Assembly (NCBI GenBank): GCA_964034945.1
Contig: OZ035960.1
Coordinates: forward strand, 49,660,706 to 49,724,705
Direction: 5' to 3'
Length of the DNA: 64,000 nt
DNA from: Chrysopilus asiliformis
Lineage: Eukaryota; Arthropoda; Insecta; Diptera; Rhagionidae
The notes beneath the pieces are model-generated. The model was not told the origin of the DNA and did not search any database. It saw only the letters and a program-made list of their open reading frames with translations. Below, in pieces: positions 11,231 to 23,699 of this stretch. The position numbers were made by a program, and so were the translations under genes. The stretch's first letter is position 1. The number at the start of each line of letters is the position of its first letter.

Positions 11231-11247
11231 TAGAGTTCTTTATTTTT

Positions 11248-12571
11248 ATGGCCGTCATTTATTTTAAATTCGTGTGTTATGAATGTGATAAAAATGGGAA
11301 CAAGTATAGAAAACAATGCCTAGAAAAAATTAGCCATCAATTAGTTAGGAAACACACTTGGAATTTGAGGTATTTTCAGGGTTCTGTAATGTAATGCCTT
11401 TCCATCTAGGAAGTGGTGTGAAGCTAATTAAAATAAACTTTCATAATAGATTTTACCTTTTGCCATATTAAACTTATGTACAAAAGCTAAATATTTGAAA
11501 TTATATGTACTAGACATATTAAAATTCATATCCAGCCTCTAAAAAAATCAGAATATTTTATACCGTCTATCTTTGTTGTTCGTGCATACAAATTGTAATT
11601 TAGGTTTCCCAAATTTCTCACACCTGACCACAATTTCCATACAGAAAATTATTTTTATGAATTGTTGCGACGCAAAAAAAGCCCATAGAGCTGTGAGCGT
11701 CATAAATACTGTAGGTGAGTATGACCCTCTGTTTTGGTTTAGGCGTTCTCCTGGCCAAACGAAAAAAAAACATGAAAAGCTCTGGGAAAATTTCTGGGGA
11801 TGAAAAATGATCTCGAATTATTCACCTGTCAATCAAAGGTATATGCTTCTTGCTACCGTTTTTTTTCTTGTTTTTTTTTTTTTTGTGCGATGTGTTAAGA
11901 GGGATGTTTTTCATCCGTTTGAGTTTCCCTCTGCCTCCTTGTTTTTTTTTCGTTTTTCTATTTTCTACTTGCCTTTCTCCATTTGATATGGTTGTAAGTA
12001 ACTAAGGCGTTTGAAAGGTGGATTTGCTACTGACAGCATAGAAAGTCTATCAAAAGTCAATCATTACTTGACCCGAGTGGAGTGTTTCTTTTTTTCAGGT
12101 CAAAGAGCATCAGGCGTAATAAGTATGTGAGGGGCATTTGTTCACGTAGAAAATGTTTTTTTTTTCTGATTATGTTGATGGAAATCAAAAATGAAATTTT
12201 ATAGGAGTTTCTAAGAAAAAAATTTGAAAATAGAATTATTTATTTACAGGTTAAAAATTGTTTGAATGGCATGTGTCACCAATTATTTACACAAATCACT
12301 AGAGCTGAAAGTAAATTTAGAATTTATAGTGAAATGAGATCGAATTCATATTTTACACAGTTTCTATTAAATTCCATCTGTTTAAATCCTTATTGCATTC
12401 CCATCACAAAATATATCTCAATATATTATACATGGCACACCTAGATCAAAACAGTGTCATCCTCTTTTTTAGAATCGTTTTTTTTTTTCAGAAATGATTG
12501 TCGTGCCGTTGTACGTAAGTGGAGTTTACTGTTTATTTAATTGCACAGAAAATGCATTTAAAACAAAGTAA
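11248..12571. other. Non-coding, T-rich
   Basis: No supported gene. Holds poly-T tracts (11860..11885 and 12155..12165) and pyrimidine runs. Ends at the TAA target of the next element. Confidence 0.4.
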
Positions 12572-13670
12572 TAGAGAAAACACAATGACGCGTCAAGGCG
12601 TGCGTAAGCTTGCTTTGACATTTCGATGCTTCAAAACTAAAATCTGTGGCTTACTATTGCGGGGGTCACACGACGCTGTTTTGTCAGCCGCTGGCTGCTG
12701 TTGGTTAGTAGCGCTGGCTAGTAGCAACAGCAGCCAGCGTACTGAGAGGGTTTATACTTTAGTAGCGCTGGCTAGTAGGAAAACAGTGGTTTGACATTAC
12801 GCTAGTAGCAAAACAGTGGTTTGACACAGGGTCACGTGATCCCTAGTAGCGCTGGCAAAGTAGAACGGTCTCTACTTCACTAGCGCTGCTAAAATCATCA
12901 CGCTGCTGCTGATAGTAGCAACGCACTAGGGTTCACACGGTGCTGCTGAAATGGCAGCTAACAGCCAAACAGTCACTAACGCTGGCAAAACAGCATCGTG
13001 TGACTGCCGCATATGGGACGATTTATAATGGCGCTTCGCCTTCACGCTTCAAAGTGCCCTGACGTTTGGAGTAGACCTACTTTATACTTTCAGACGCGTT
13101 GGCGCTTTAAAATTTCAATGAAAATTGCGTATTGTGAGCAAATTTTGGAAAATGGTGGGGCAAATGATGCATTTATGGAACGATTAATTAAAAAAGAGAA
13201 AAATAATGAATATTTATGCAATCTAAAATTGAAATTGTGTGAAAATGCGGAATAACAAGACAATAAATAAAGTGGAAATAATTCAAATATATTCGCCGAT
13301 TATTCTAGTGACTTTAAAACATGCTAAGGATCATCGTGGCTTTTATTTAAATCACTTATTTTATAAAGAAGTTGTCCGCATCTCTTTCAATATTTATTTC
13401 TTAAATTCACCATCATCAATTGCTGTTTTTAATTCATGTGCTTTTTGTGCTACTCCTGCAACAAATTCTATGTCTTCCAAATGCTTTTTAATTCACATAA
13501 ACTCTTTATTTCCATTTTATTTGAAATAAAAATAGTGAAGTGTGTAGTTCTTACGAAGCGTTATTAGGTTTTAGCACTGACGCTTCAAAGCGTTCAATTG
13601 TCAAAGCGTGCTTGGTGCACAGAAATGTCAAAGCTTACGAACGCGTTGACGCGTCATTGTGTTTTCGCTA
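12572..13670. mobile_element. Harbinger-like element with TAA target duplication
   Basis: Inverted ends of about 50 bp: left GAAAACACAATGACGCGTCA, right the same in reverse complement, then matching AAGCTTT-CGTAAGC text. The element is flanked by TAA (12569..12571 and 13671..13673), the 3-bp target type of PIF/Harbinger. A fossil frame at 13118..13255 reads MKIAYCEQILENGG then ANDAFMERLIKKEK and ends LCENAE. On the minus strand a short frame reads HLEDIEFVAGVAQKAHE and ends EFKK, stop. Neither is recognised. A second element is nested at 12660..13010. Superfamily assignment rests on target size only. Confidence 0.6.
12660..13010. mobile_element. Nested MITE with subterminal TAGTAGCGCTGGC repeats
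   Basis: Left end GGGGTCACACGACGCTGTTT and right end, in reverse complement, GCAGTCACACGATGCTGTTT, continuing to a shared CAGC. Inside are at least four copies of TAGTAGCGCTGGC and several inverted CAGCAGC runs. Target duplication not resolved. It interrupts the Harbinger-like element. Confidence 0.6.
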
Positions 13671-13673
13671 TAA

Positions 13674-16284
13674 AGATTAGTTAAATCTGTCATGTTGATT
13701 GGTTAAGTATTGGATTTGGTACTGATGGATATAATGAACTAAAAAATCTAAATTTTAGAATTGACGCTGTTTCGATCTAGTCGTGCGATATATCTATAAA
13801 ATCCAAATACGATTGATTTACTCACTCACTCATTACAGTATCTCTCGAACCACTGAACCGATTGGCATGAAATTTCGCACTCAAATTCATTTTACCTTAT
13901 AGGTTCTCGCTAACAAACGGTTTTTTTAAATTCATACCCTAAGATGGCAAAGAAGGGGTGGGTAGGGGGTTGGTGTTAAAAAATATTGATCTTTGCCATG
14001 AAGCCTGCCTGAGTTTTCGGAGTCGCTGATCACAAATCTGGTCAAAATTCGAAATGGAAGGTCATGTAAGGATAACGAAAATGTCCTTTTTCGTAATTTT
14101 TCTGAAAAAACTGGCTTTATGGACTTTTCGGGGTCGCTGATCAGGAATCTGTTGTTGGGATTTCAAAATTCGAGACTGGAGCTTCAAAAGTTTTTAAGAT
14201 ATTTCTTGGTTTTGAAAAAAAAAACAACTTATGCAAAAAACTTTAACCGGGCAACGGCAGATATGCGAGCTAGTTTCATATAAATGTGGCAAAATTTCAA
14301 TAAAAATATAAGTCTTTAAATATAAATTATAGTAGTAACTCCGACTGTATATATTCCCAGCGCACTTATTTTCAGGGACTTTCAATTTTTTTCCAAATAT
14401 TCTACAAATTATTGTGGCGGTATTTGAAACATATAAAAATTCAGACAAGCACACAAAATTAGAAAATTTTGCCGAGACCGTCAATTATGTCACTTCATCT
14501 TACTATTACGAAGATTACTTCTTAATTTAAGTTAGACATTCTAAAATTGATGTTGGCAACCGTTTTACATCAACGCCACTTCAAGAAGCCACAATATTCT
14601 GTCCAATTTTTTTTAAATTCTTTTCCCCAAAAACGGATTCACGGTTTTATTGTTATTTTTTTTTGCTATGGATTTTCGACAGGTACACTAGCGGATTGCA
14701 GTGGCTGTTGAAATTTGATACTTTGATTGTCTGTCTCGAGTTAACTGAATTTTTTAGACTTTGGCCAAAAACCAGAAAAACCCGAGATTTTGATGCTACA
14801 TCATTTGGTACTCTAAGGCCAGCCAAGTGATGCCCGAAAATGGCTTATGACCGAAACAAAATACAAAACGAAATCAATCTGTGACGATGATCTCAAGTGT
14901 ATAGTGATTCAAGTTTTTATTTTTGTTTTGATTTCAAATTATTAAATTTTTGTGGCGCATCCAACACATCAAACATTTGAAGTGATATGATTTGATAGGT
15001 GGTTTACCAGGTGAACAAATAGATATTTTGCAACGCTTCAAAAAAAAAACTTTGATCAAAAAAAAAAAAACGAAACACTTTTATTTGTGGCCAGATCAAC
15101 AATAACTTGGTTAGTAGCAACGGATGTGTTAAGAGTCAGTTGCATTTGGATTTGGCCAAAAATTAAGTCTGACATAAAATCTTTAGTGGTGGAATTGTTC
15201 ACGGTCGTGTTGGCTCGTTAATTGTGGATCAAATTCTTGTTCTTCGATCGAGGGCTGCTTACAAATTCTTCACATTTGTCTCGAGGTGAATTGAAATTTA
15301 TTAATGAAAAAATGACGACATGCAACGTAAACGACCAATTCTTGCATTATCCGTTTTATGTTACATGTTGGAGTTATACCAACCCGCATCATTCATACAT
15401 CAAATCAGATTTTTTTCCCCTTGTTTTGAATTTAGCCGACAACATAACAAATCACCTTTAAGATTCTACCTCTGGCATAGCATAGCGGGCGAAGGTGTTT
15501 TGAAAAGTTTCCTTCATCTTCTATGATATCAGTGGAAGTCACGCCAAAAACCACTTCGTGCCTTACTAACGCCGCTCTAACCTTTTACACCAAATTGTGT
15601 TTCCAACTCTTTGTATCCGATTTAAGACACAAGAGCTTTACGGGAATTATGAAGTAGCTTAAAGTAGCTGTTTTACTTCTGTATGATTCCCGTCTTTAGT
15701 GAATATAACACCACCACTGGAATTTTACAAAGTCCATACGATGCTAGCAAAATAGTCGTCTATCAAGTCCACGAATAGTAAATGTGTATCTGGTGTATCC
15801 GGCGAGAAGCATTTCAAATTACCTCTGTGAGCTGTCATTATTCTGTCATAAATCGCAGATAAATTCTACATTGATTAATTATAAATACACGTCGAATATA
15901 CGCCGTGAAAAATTCGTTGCATGAACTTTTGATAGGAAGTGCGAAAAATCCCGAGCTCGTTTTTTCACAAACTTTCACGGCGTCCTCGTGACCGTCACCC
16001 TATTCGCTCTATAATCATTACAGTAAAAAGCAGAGATGCAAAGCGATCTTTAAAACCGAACTAAAAACCAAGTTTTAGTCAAGATCAAGTCTGGAGCCAA
16101 AACCGGAACCATGATCCAGAAATTTCATTCAGTTTTAAACCAAAAGAAATACTCCCTAGTACGATTAAACAACAAAAAATAGCCTCCGGAGTACTCGAGG
16201 TCACCCAAGTGGTTTGCATAGTAGGTTGGAACGCATCTAATGCTAACTAGTGTTTTCAGATTGGTATAAAGAACTGTTACGATC
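13674..16284. other. R5-like text followed by unclassified DNA
   Basis: 13840..14230 carries R5/retroposon phrases (TCTCGAACCACTGAACCGAT, TTTTCGGGGTCGCTGATCA). From 14230 to 16284 no gene is supported. On the minus strand around 15490..15600 a stretch reads VRAALVRHEVVFGVTS then TDIIEDEGNFSKHLR, which looks protein-like but is bounded by stops and not recognised. Near 16030, GCAGAGATGCAAAG resembles the repeat start at 55710. Confidence 0.35.
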
Positions 16285-18180
16285 TCTGCCTTAAGCCAGC
16301 TACAGACGTACGATTAAGTCTGCCAACTTGACCACGAACTGGCTGGCAGACATACAAAAAAAGCCGTCTGTAGGCATGTTTGCGGTTTGCCAATAGGTCG
16401 GTGGTCAGGTCTGCCAAATATCAAAACTCGTTGGTATTTGGAGGCGTGGCCAGAAGTCCGCTGATTGGTTTGTCAATATTTAAAGCGCCTGTAGTGATGT
16501 CTGGCAACCTGTTGGCAGATATTATACAAATAAAATATCCAAAGTTTACATCGACAGAGGAAAGAATGCGTTCGGATTCAGATATTTGCTGCGATGTGAT
16601 CCCTACGGCAAAAAATCCAACTGATCCCAAGGAGCATTTTTCGGTTGGGAAGTAGTCCTATGGCACACGAACCGACTGAAAGTCATGACTCACGACCGTC
16701 CTTATGTCTGAAATTGTGGTACTGAAGAAGTGCTGGCGACCCAAATACGACTGAGTGGCGAATAGCCGCTACCGCCTGAAGACGTCGAATATCCCGCGGT
16801 AGAACTTTGATAAGTCTGCCGAAACCCTACGTAAGTCGGTTGCAAGGACCCTTTTCACGACCGGGAGAGAAAAAATTAGTAAAGATGCCACACAACGACA
16901 AAAAATTCTCACCATAAAATGCTGACACAAATTAATTCACACTAATATTGGTTAAGCGAAAACATAAACATGAAGAGAAAACAACTTAGAAATTAAATGA
17001 CACGAGAAGACGATGATTTTTATAAACGATATGGAAAACACGCACTTTTAATATCGAATTTATGGAGCTTTTCTAGCTTAAATTGACAAACCCTTGCAAA
17101 ATTTTGACGAATATCATGATGATGCTTCGTAAAATTTCACGCGCCCTGCAGAAAATCCTTTTTACACAATTTTTGCACTAAATAATTTTTTTCCCACGAC
17201 AATATTTGAGTATTTTTTTACTCGAATAGTCTAAAAATGTCACTTAAATATCTTGAAAACACAATACTAGCCACTTAAACGTTTTTTCAGCACACATTCC
17301 GATTAAAATTTCGATTTTTATATAATTTCGTTTCAATTTATATTTTGCCTCCATTATTAGTTGATTATGTCAAATAACTGGGTTGCCGTTTCTATATTTT
17401 GCTCGATTTAAAATACTTTCATAATTGTTTTTAGTTGCCTTTATTAAAAATGTATCAAATTGATCAACTCATTTTATATTTCATATAATATGGACAAAAT
17501 ATTATGCAGCGCGTGATTCTAGTAGAAGTTCTAATGAAAACGATAATAAAAGTCGAAGTCCTAAATATTTTTTCTGAATTTTATTTAGAAAAGTTTATTA
17601 ACGAGAACACTGGTTAGAGGGAAAATGATAATTATCATTTTGACATTTCTCTTTTCCTCGATTTGGGAATTTGAGCCATTTGTAGGGCCCATACAGCATT
17701 TAATTAAATTTTATTCATATAAATGTCAAAGTTGGAAAGAGAGAAAATGTTTTCAGTGAGCGGTACGACTTTTCAGGTGGTTTTTAGGACCACCTCACGA
17801 CCATAATAATTTACCGGGTCGGTATCAAGTTCCATCAGCGGTTGTAACGTGGTTTTAAAGACCTTTGTTACGACCGTCGTAAGGTTGACCCATAATTACG
17901 TACGGAGGTTGGATTGACGACCTCCTGGCCTGAAAAGTAGTCCGATGGTTGCGTAATAAGTCGTTAGGCCTACGAAATAATGCAAATTACGACTACGCAA
18001 CAACCAGTTGTTTTGTAGTCGACCAGACAGTTTTACGACCGGAGAGAGTCTTTGCAACTGAAAAGTAATATTGACGACGTCTTCAAGCGGTCGTGAGAAT
18101 TTTCTTAGGACTTTGTGCTCCTTGGGATGTCTCTGTAGATATTCCTCGAGTTGATTTTAACGTCTGTAGGTAGCTTTACA
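16285..18180. mobile_element. Composite foldback element with nested subterminal-repeat element
   Basis: Outer ends: AGCTACAGACGT at about 16300 and ACGTCTGTAGGTAGCT at about 18160, inverted. Near the left end a foldback pairs GTCTGCCAACTTGACCACGA with downstream GGTGGTCAGGTCTGCC. Inside, TCCCAAGGAGCA (16625) and TGCTCCTTGGGA (18118) form 12-bp inverted ends of a 1.5-kb nested element. Both subterminal zones share CTTGAAGACGTCG-like text and many CGACC/GGTCG motifs. The open frame over 16380..16655 lies on the foldback and is not a gene. Superfamily unknown. Confidence 0.5.
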
Positions 18181-19601
18181 TATGTTCCAAGTAATTTAGT
18201 GAAAAAATATTTTATTCGCGTAATCGAACTCTACTGAATCACACTTTTATATACCCTATCTTACTATATATTTAGTACTATATTATATTTAGTATACCGT
18301 TTATAACACGGAGAGAGAATTCATTGGTAGAATTCATTGGTAAAGTCAAAAACGCATTACAATTTATCAAAATCACACAATTTTTCTTGTTTAATTCAAC
18401 TACGTTTCGTGATTAGATAATCACGTTCATTGTCAATTAGTAATCATGCTCACTGTCAATTAGCGATCACGTTCATTGTCAGCTTCGTACAAAAAACGAT
18501 AATGTCCCTGCTAAACAAGCACAATCATCTCTATTAGAATGTCTTTGGGGAGGGGGAGGAGGAGAAGGAGCATCAATAAATATCAATGAAATAATATCTG
18601 TTGTAGACGTATCTGCGAACTGTTCGCAAATTCCAGTGTGTGCGTGGTGTAAGAACTCAACTTGAGTACTTATAACCCGATTACCCCATGAACTACATGA
18701 CAATTATTGAAACAACAAACATGACAATTATATTTGCTCAGTCAACCAGAGCACTCATACTGTTTGTGTTTAACCATTGAATCATTTCTGATTCACTGCT
18801 TTACTCGATTCTCAAGTTTTTTTTCTCGGGCCTCAAAGTGTTTGGGCGTAGATTGGTGCCCAGACAGGGGCATGAAACATGGCGTCACCGATTAACACGT
18901 TCGTGATCAATATATCACGACTCCGTATTAAAATCAACTACGTTTATGTTAAAATCCACTGCATAGTTGATTTTAACTCGTTCCTAGTTAATTTCACCAC
19001 GTCAATGGTATTGTTGGTTAACCACGGAACGCAGTTGACTCAACCACTGATTTTTCTTTCTGTGAATGTATTGCGGTGTACCTAGCAAGAACACGCGGAG
19101 CCAGCACAGATCAGGTTTCTATTTTTACAATTCCCAAATTTTTGGTCCTCACATTAACCTGACGTATTTTATGATAAATTCTTAAACTGTTTTTTAATTG
19201 ACATCAAAAATGTTTATAATTTTTAACAGTGTATAACTTTAACACAACACTGGATAAATAATTGTGTTCTTGTAAACTGAGTGCTAGATTGAAATTTACT
19301 TGGAATTTTAGTGTACATGTTTGTCCTGTCAGAAGAGGAAGTCGATGCAATGACGAATAACGTCACGATTGGGGTAAACCATTTATTTGAATGATTGGAT
19401 GCTGTCCACCGGTTGCTGTTATCCGCTATAGATCACTTATCCGCTGTCCACCTGCATTAGCCATTGTCGTAAATTGCATTTGCCTAATGAAAGATATAAC
19501 CATGGCTCTTGCAATCCAAGTGAAAAAACGAAAGAGATAGATACCGTCAGTTGAGTGGACACACCTTTAACCTGTTTCTGATTAAAAATTTTGATTATTA
19601 A
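18181..19601. other. Non-coding, minor tandem repeat
   Basis: Holds three imperfect copies of a 28- to 30-bp unit around ATCACGTTCATTGTCAATTAG (18415..18480) and GGAGGGGGAGGAGGAG at 18548. No gene supported. Confidence 0.4.
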
Positions 19602-19835
19602 CACGTTGACGGACAGTTGCGGCTATAGCCGTCAAGTTCAAGTTCACTATGTGACATGACGGCAATAGCCGTCCAATACGAAACGGTCGTTTTTAGACAC
19701 TGCGGCTGTAGCAGCACAAATGTGCATTTACCAGCGTACAAGTAGAAGCCTAGTGTCAATTTTCGAATTTCACTTGTTTCTACTGTCGAATTTCACTTGT
19801 TCGAATTTCACTTGTTTCTACTGTCCGTCAACGTG
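19602..19835. mobile_element. TTAA-flanked MITE 2 (piggyBac type)
   Basis: Flanked by TTAA at 19598..19601 and 19836..19839. The 16-bp inverted ends CACGTTGACGGACAGT are perfect. Inside is a repeated GCTATAGCCGTC / GGCAATAGCCGTC and three copies of CGAATTTCACTTGTT. Length 234 bp, no coding capacity. Clean ends suggest a relatively young insertion. Confidence 0.88.
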
Positions 19836-19839
19836 TTAA

Positions 19840-21180
19840 TATAATTCGCTGACAAGTAGCTTTGCAGCTAAAAACCATTCGCTGGGCACGATTTTTCATT
19901 TCAGCGATGCGGTGCAATTCTGCAATGCGCTTTTTGTTTCCACATTTCAACATCATGAACGTCAGTACCCAATCGCACATATCGTCCCAACTCCCAAGTG
20001 TATCATGGCTATCTTATATGGTTTGTTTAGATAAATAGACTTCAGGTAGATCGGGTAAATCACCAATTCTATGCATCATAGGTTGGGGGTAGGGACGAAT
20101 GGACAATCTTGACTTTACTTCGTTATGTTATTACTTACTTATGACATTTTATTATCGCCCCAATGCACTCCATTTAAATTTGATTTATTTTACATACTCG
20201 TATATCGTAGCGCGCCAATGTTTCAAAATTGATTATTTTGGTTTTAGTTATTTTGCGTAAGTTTAATATGTAATCAAATTTATTTCGTTTGAAATGAAAA
20301 TGATTTCGTTTGCGTGGTTTTAACATATTACAATTTTAATAACTCCATTTAGTCGAAAAAATTGGATTTAAATGTCGAAATTTCTTGAGATAATTTCGCT
20401 TCCTGGAAAATATATAATTTACGGGTCTGATATTTAAGTATGTTATCTAAGCATATGTCGAACATTTGTGAAAGATAAACTGCTTCTACAATCCTAGGGA
20501 TTTCAAACTCCTTAATAAATAGATACAAGTTATAACAGAACCTGATGAGATTGCATATCCTTAGAACTTTATTATCTAATCAAAAGAACTTGTTTTAAAA
20601 ATGGCACTCAAAATTTCTTTAGTTTACCACACGGAAAAAAATATGGCGTACTTTTCAATCCAAAAATTATATCAAGAAAATTTTAATTCAATTTTGGATT
20701 ATACAATTTGGTAAATGCGGATTATTGAAAACATTTTAATACTTTTCGTCATAAGATTTTAACTATTTTTTATTATATACTGTACTTAAATACTTTGAAT
20801 ATTAAAATCTACAATTTTATTTAAAAAAATCGTAAATTGGTGGTTGGGGCGGATAAACGAATACTCCAATTCTAGCTCTACAAAAAAGAAACGGGAAAAA
20901 TCAAAAAGAATCCGAGAAAATTATTTTACGTGAGTACAAAATGTCCTTCACAGATTTTCTCCCACAGTGCTTTCTCCGCTAAAAATTTTTTTCGACATTT
21001 TTTAATGTCTACGATCATAGGAAAACACTGCACAACAGCCAAAGATGTTTCTTGCCTCAGATCTTGCGTGCATTTCATACGGTCGGAAAGTTTTACCATG
21101 GAGCTCGCAGGTCAATCAAAAAACCCACTGCTTTGGAAAAAAAACAACAAACTTGTTGCCCTGCTGATTTTGATTTCCGC
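19840..21180. repeat. Unclassified DNA with a MITE-like repeat
   Basis: 20630..20850 opens with CACACGGAAAAAAATATGG and matches, in inverse orientation, the right part of 46010..46590 (shared ATTTTAATTCAATTTTGGAT). 19853..20034 on minus reads as a short protein-like stretch without family match. Nothing else recognised. Confidence 0.4.
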
Positions 21181-21667
21181 CTGTCCGTCCGTCTGTCCGT
21201 TCGTCTGTCTGTCCGTGAACACCATAACTTTCGAAAGGATTGAGTTGCAGACTTGAAATTATGTATAATTACATTTCTCGTAAATAGTTACGCTAAGTTC
21301 TTGAACCGGCAAAATTGGAACATTTCTTCCATCCTTCTCCATACAAACGATACAGTTTTTGCAATTTTCTCGAAAACGGTGAATCATATTGAAAAATTTA
21401 GAAAGGCCAAATCAGTTTAGAATATGATTTTACATAACCATTCCATACATCAAAACCAATCGTACCACTCCTTTCCCCCTCTCCTATACAAATGATTTTT
21501 TTTGTCTGTCATCATATAGAGTACTAGCAGACCCTACGTTGCCAGCTTAAAGTTTTTTGTGTAAATTTTAGAATGCCAAAAAACCATAAATAACTTAAAA
21601 ACTTTTGGGAAAAAACATTATCCTTACAGGACCTTCTGTTTCGCATTTTGAAATTCCTACACCTGTA

Positions 21668-22408
21668 CAGCGATTTTTGTGCAAAAGGTGATAAGTGATA
21701 AAAGCCGTGATAACAATAAAGACACAAATTCCTGTCAATGTATGCTTGTTTGCATGCACCTGTGTTGGTGAGATTTTATTGGAAAGTCGACTGGAAATTT
21801 CCCTCGAAATTTGTATATGGTCACACTAGCCTGTGCTCTTCACTTTGAACTGTCACGAGATTTTTCGAGGGTGGCTGAGTTTTGTTTTGTGTGTTGAAAT
21901 TTGTAATACTATAAAATAAAATCAAAACTTCGTGCTATAAAATAAAATCAAAACTTCATCTGTAAAAAACCATTTTGTGTAAATATAAGCCGCAATAAAT
22001 TGAATTTGAACTTGAATTAAATTCAATGAATTTCAATTTTTGTGTGTTGATTGATTCGCGAAAAAATGTCACAAATTAATGTTTAGGTTGCTAGGCCAAC
22101 GGCGGAACAACGGCTGCTTCTCATAAATTTAGTGGAGAAGAACTTTTCTGTTTTGCACCGCCGTCTAACCCCCAACCAAAAGCCAACAAACAGCGTGTTT
22201 GGGAAGAGATAACAAGGGAGGTCAACAGAAAAGGGCCACCACAAAAAACTACAGGGCAACCGGGTTCCCAAAAACCAAATTTTTTTTGTTTTCGAGATAA
22301 AATTTCCCAGTCTTGTGACTTTCTGAATTGAAATTTGAAAAACTTCCCATTTCATTTATCACGGGAAAGATCACGGGAAAATTATCACCTTTTGCACAAA
22401 AATCGCTG
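21668..22408. mobile_element. TA-flanked transposon with Myb/SANT-like ORF remnant
   Basis: Perfect inverted ends of 27 bp, starting CAGCGATTTTTGTGCAAAAG, lie at 21668 and 22408 and are flanked by TA on both sides (or GTAC, as the boundary is palindromic). Rejoining the flanks restores a plausible R5 sequence, so the insertion boundaries are firm. The interior holds a promoter-like AT-rich zone and a broken coding start (next entry). A 67-bp stretch repeats CTATAAAATAAAATCAAAAC. No DDE domain is seen. Confidence 0.75.
22066..22255 (+). pseudogene. Broken Myb/SANT- or zeste-like DNA-binding domain
   Basis: From ATG 22066 the frame reads MSQINV, a TAG stop, then VARPTAEQRLLLINLVEKN and FSVLHRRLTPNQKPTNS. 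A frameshift near 22197 follows and the next frame continues VWEEITREVNRKGPPQKTTG. The pattern (T-x-EQ-x-LL-hydrophobic-LVE, then a later VWEEI-x-x-EVN) is that of insect Myb/SANT-like or zeste-type helix-turn-helix domains, which bind DNA, often in transposon-encoded accessory proteins. One stop and one frameshift make it inactive. It lies within the TA-flanked element, so it is probably the element's own gene. Family assignment is by eye. Confidence 0.5.
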
Positions 22409-23164
22409 TACTGGTTCATGATCGGCGACTTCGGAAACCCCATAATGCCGATTTTCCCGGGAAAAAAGGGATATTTGCGTTATCCTTACAGGACCTTTCG
22501 TTTCGATTTTGGATAATCTAATACCGGATTCGATATCAGCGACCCCATATTTTCAATTTTTCCGGGAAAAAAGGGAAAAAAGATATTTACGTTATCCTTA
22601 CAGGGCCTTGTGTTTCGAATTTTGAAATTTCAACACCAGTTTCGTGATCAATGACCCCGGAAACCCTCTAATGCCTATTATCCCGGGTAAAACGGGAAAA
22701 AGGACATTTGCGTTATCCTTACAGGACCTTCCGTTTAGAATTTTAAAAATATAACATAGCTAAAAACCTGCTCCTGGTAATGCAGATCATTTTTCAAAAA
22801 AACCGCGTAAAAATCGGTCCAGTAGTTTTTGAGTTTTGTAATCTCAAACAGACAAACAAACAGACAAACAAACATCCATTTTTATATATTAAGAAGAAGA
22901 TTTGACGATTGGCCCCTGGCAATTGTAGCTTTTCTTATGTTTCAAATGAGATTTTCCTTTTTAAAATTGAGGCTTGTCATAGTGAGTCCGCTTCAGATAT
23001 TTTTTTTTAAATCTATCAGTGATTAGCATAACCGGGCAGTAAAAATATCTATATTGGGCTGTAAAATCAAATTATTCTGTGCCATGCTGGAATGTGAAAT
23101 GCCCGGCAATTTGCTCGGAGTATGAAATAAACGCAAAGAGTTTACGATCCTTGTAGGAAAATCT

Positions 23165-23665
23165 AACGTCGCTGGTTCAGAATCTGCAAGTGGTTTGGCC
23201 AATCTAATTTTTGAGAAAAGCCCAAAAAAAGAAATTTTTTTTCGAAGAAATTCCATATAAACTGAACATTTTCTTTTTCTATTTTTGTTGTTGCCGTGTA
23301 TATTTCAATTATTTTAGGGTAATTTGTCATCGCTGAATCCGAATCTTGAGGTATTTTTTTTCGAGATTCGGCAAAAAGGAAAATTATTGTTTTTAAAAAA
23401 ACCCATATAACTATCTAGGGAAAAATCAAATCTCAAAAGCTAATGTGAATCCAACCAAACTACTTCCAAATTAAGATTCAACGATGTCAGCTTACTCTAA
23501 AATAATAGAAAAATCCACGGCAACAACAAAAATACAAAAATTAATTATTTTAGTTTATGTGGGGTTTTTATTGTGGAAAAAAAATCTTTTTTTGGACTTT
23601 TCTAAAAAAAACTAGAGCCAGTCTGGCCAAACCACTTGCAGATTCGAAACCAGCGACTTCAAATT
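23165..23665. repeat. Long foldback (inverted repeat, arms about 170 bp)
   Basis: The left arm (about 23165..23330) contains ATCTGCAAGTGGTTTGGCCA and TTGTTGTTGCCGTG. The right arm (about 23485..23665) contains their reverse complements in the mirror order, with small indels. Spacer about 155 bp. A Tc-type target duplication is not evident. A transcript through it would form a long hairpin. Confidence 0.75.
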
Positions 23666-23699
23666 ATCCTAAAAATATTACAAAATTTTTGGCAGGACT

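Larger units (their letters stand above)
21181..22880 (+). repeat. R4 plus R5 repeats, R5 split by an insertion
   Basis: R4-type text occupies 21181..21520. R5 starts near 21525 (CCCTACGTTGCCAGC) and resumes after the inserted element at 22411. The second part contains an internal tandem arrangement: GTTATCCTTACAGG recurs at about 22482, 22593 and 22715 with CCCGGGAAAA-type text between. It ends in ACAGACAAACAAACAGAC near 22850. Confidence 0.65.

Noticed and set aside
19853..20034. Protein-like stretch on minus (CDWVLTFMMLKCGNKKRIAE)
   Set aside because: Short, no convincing splice sites, no family recognised; a chance frame cannot be excluded.
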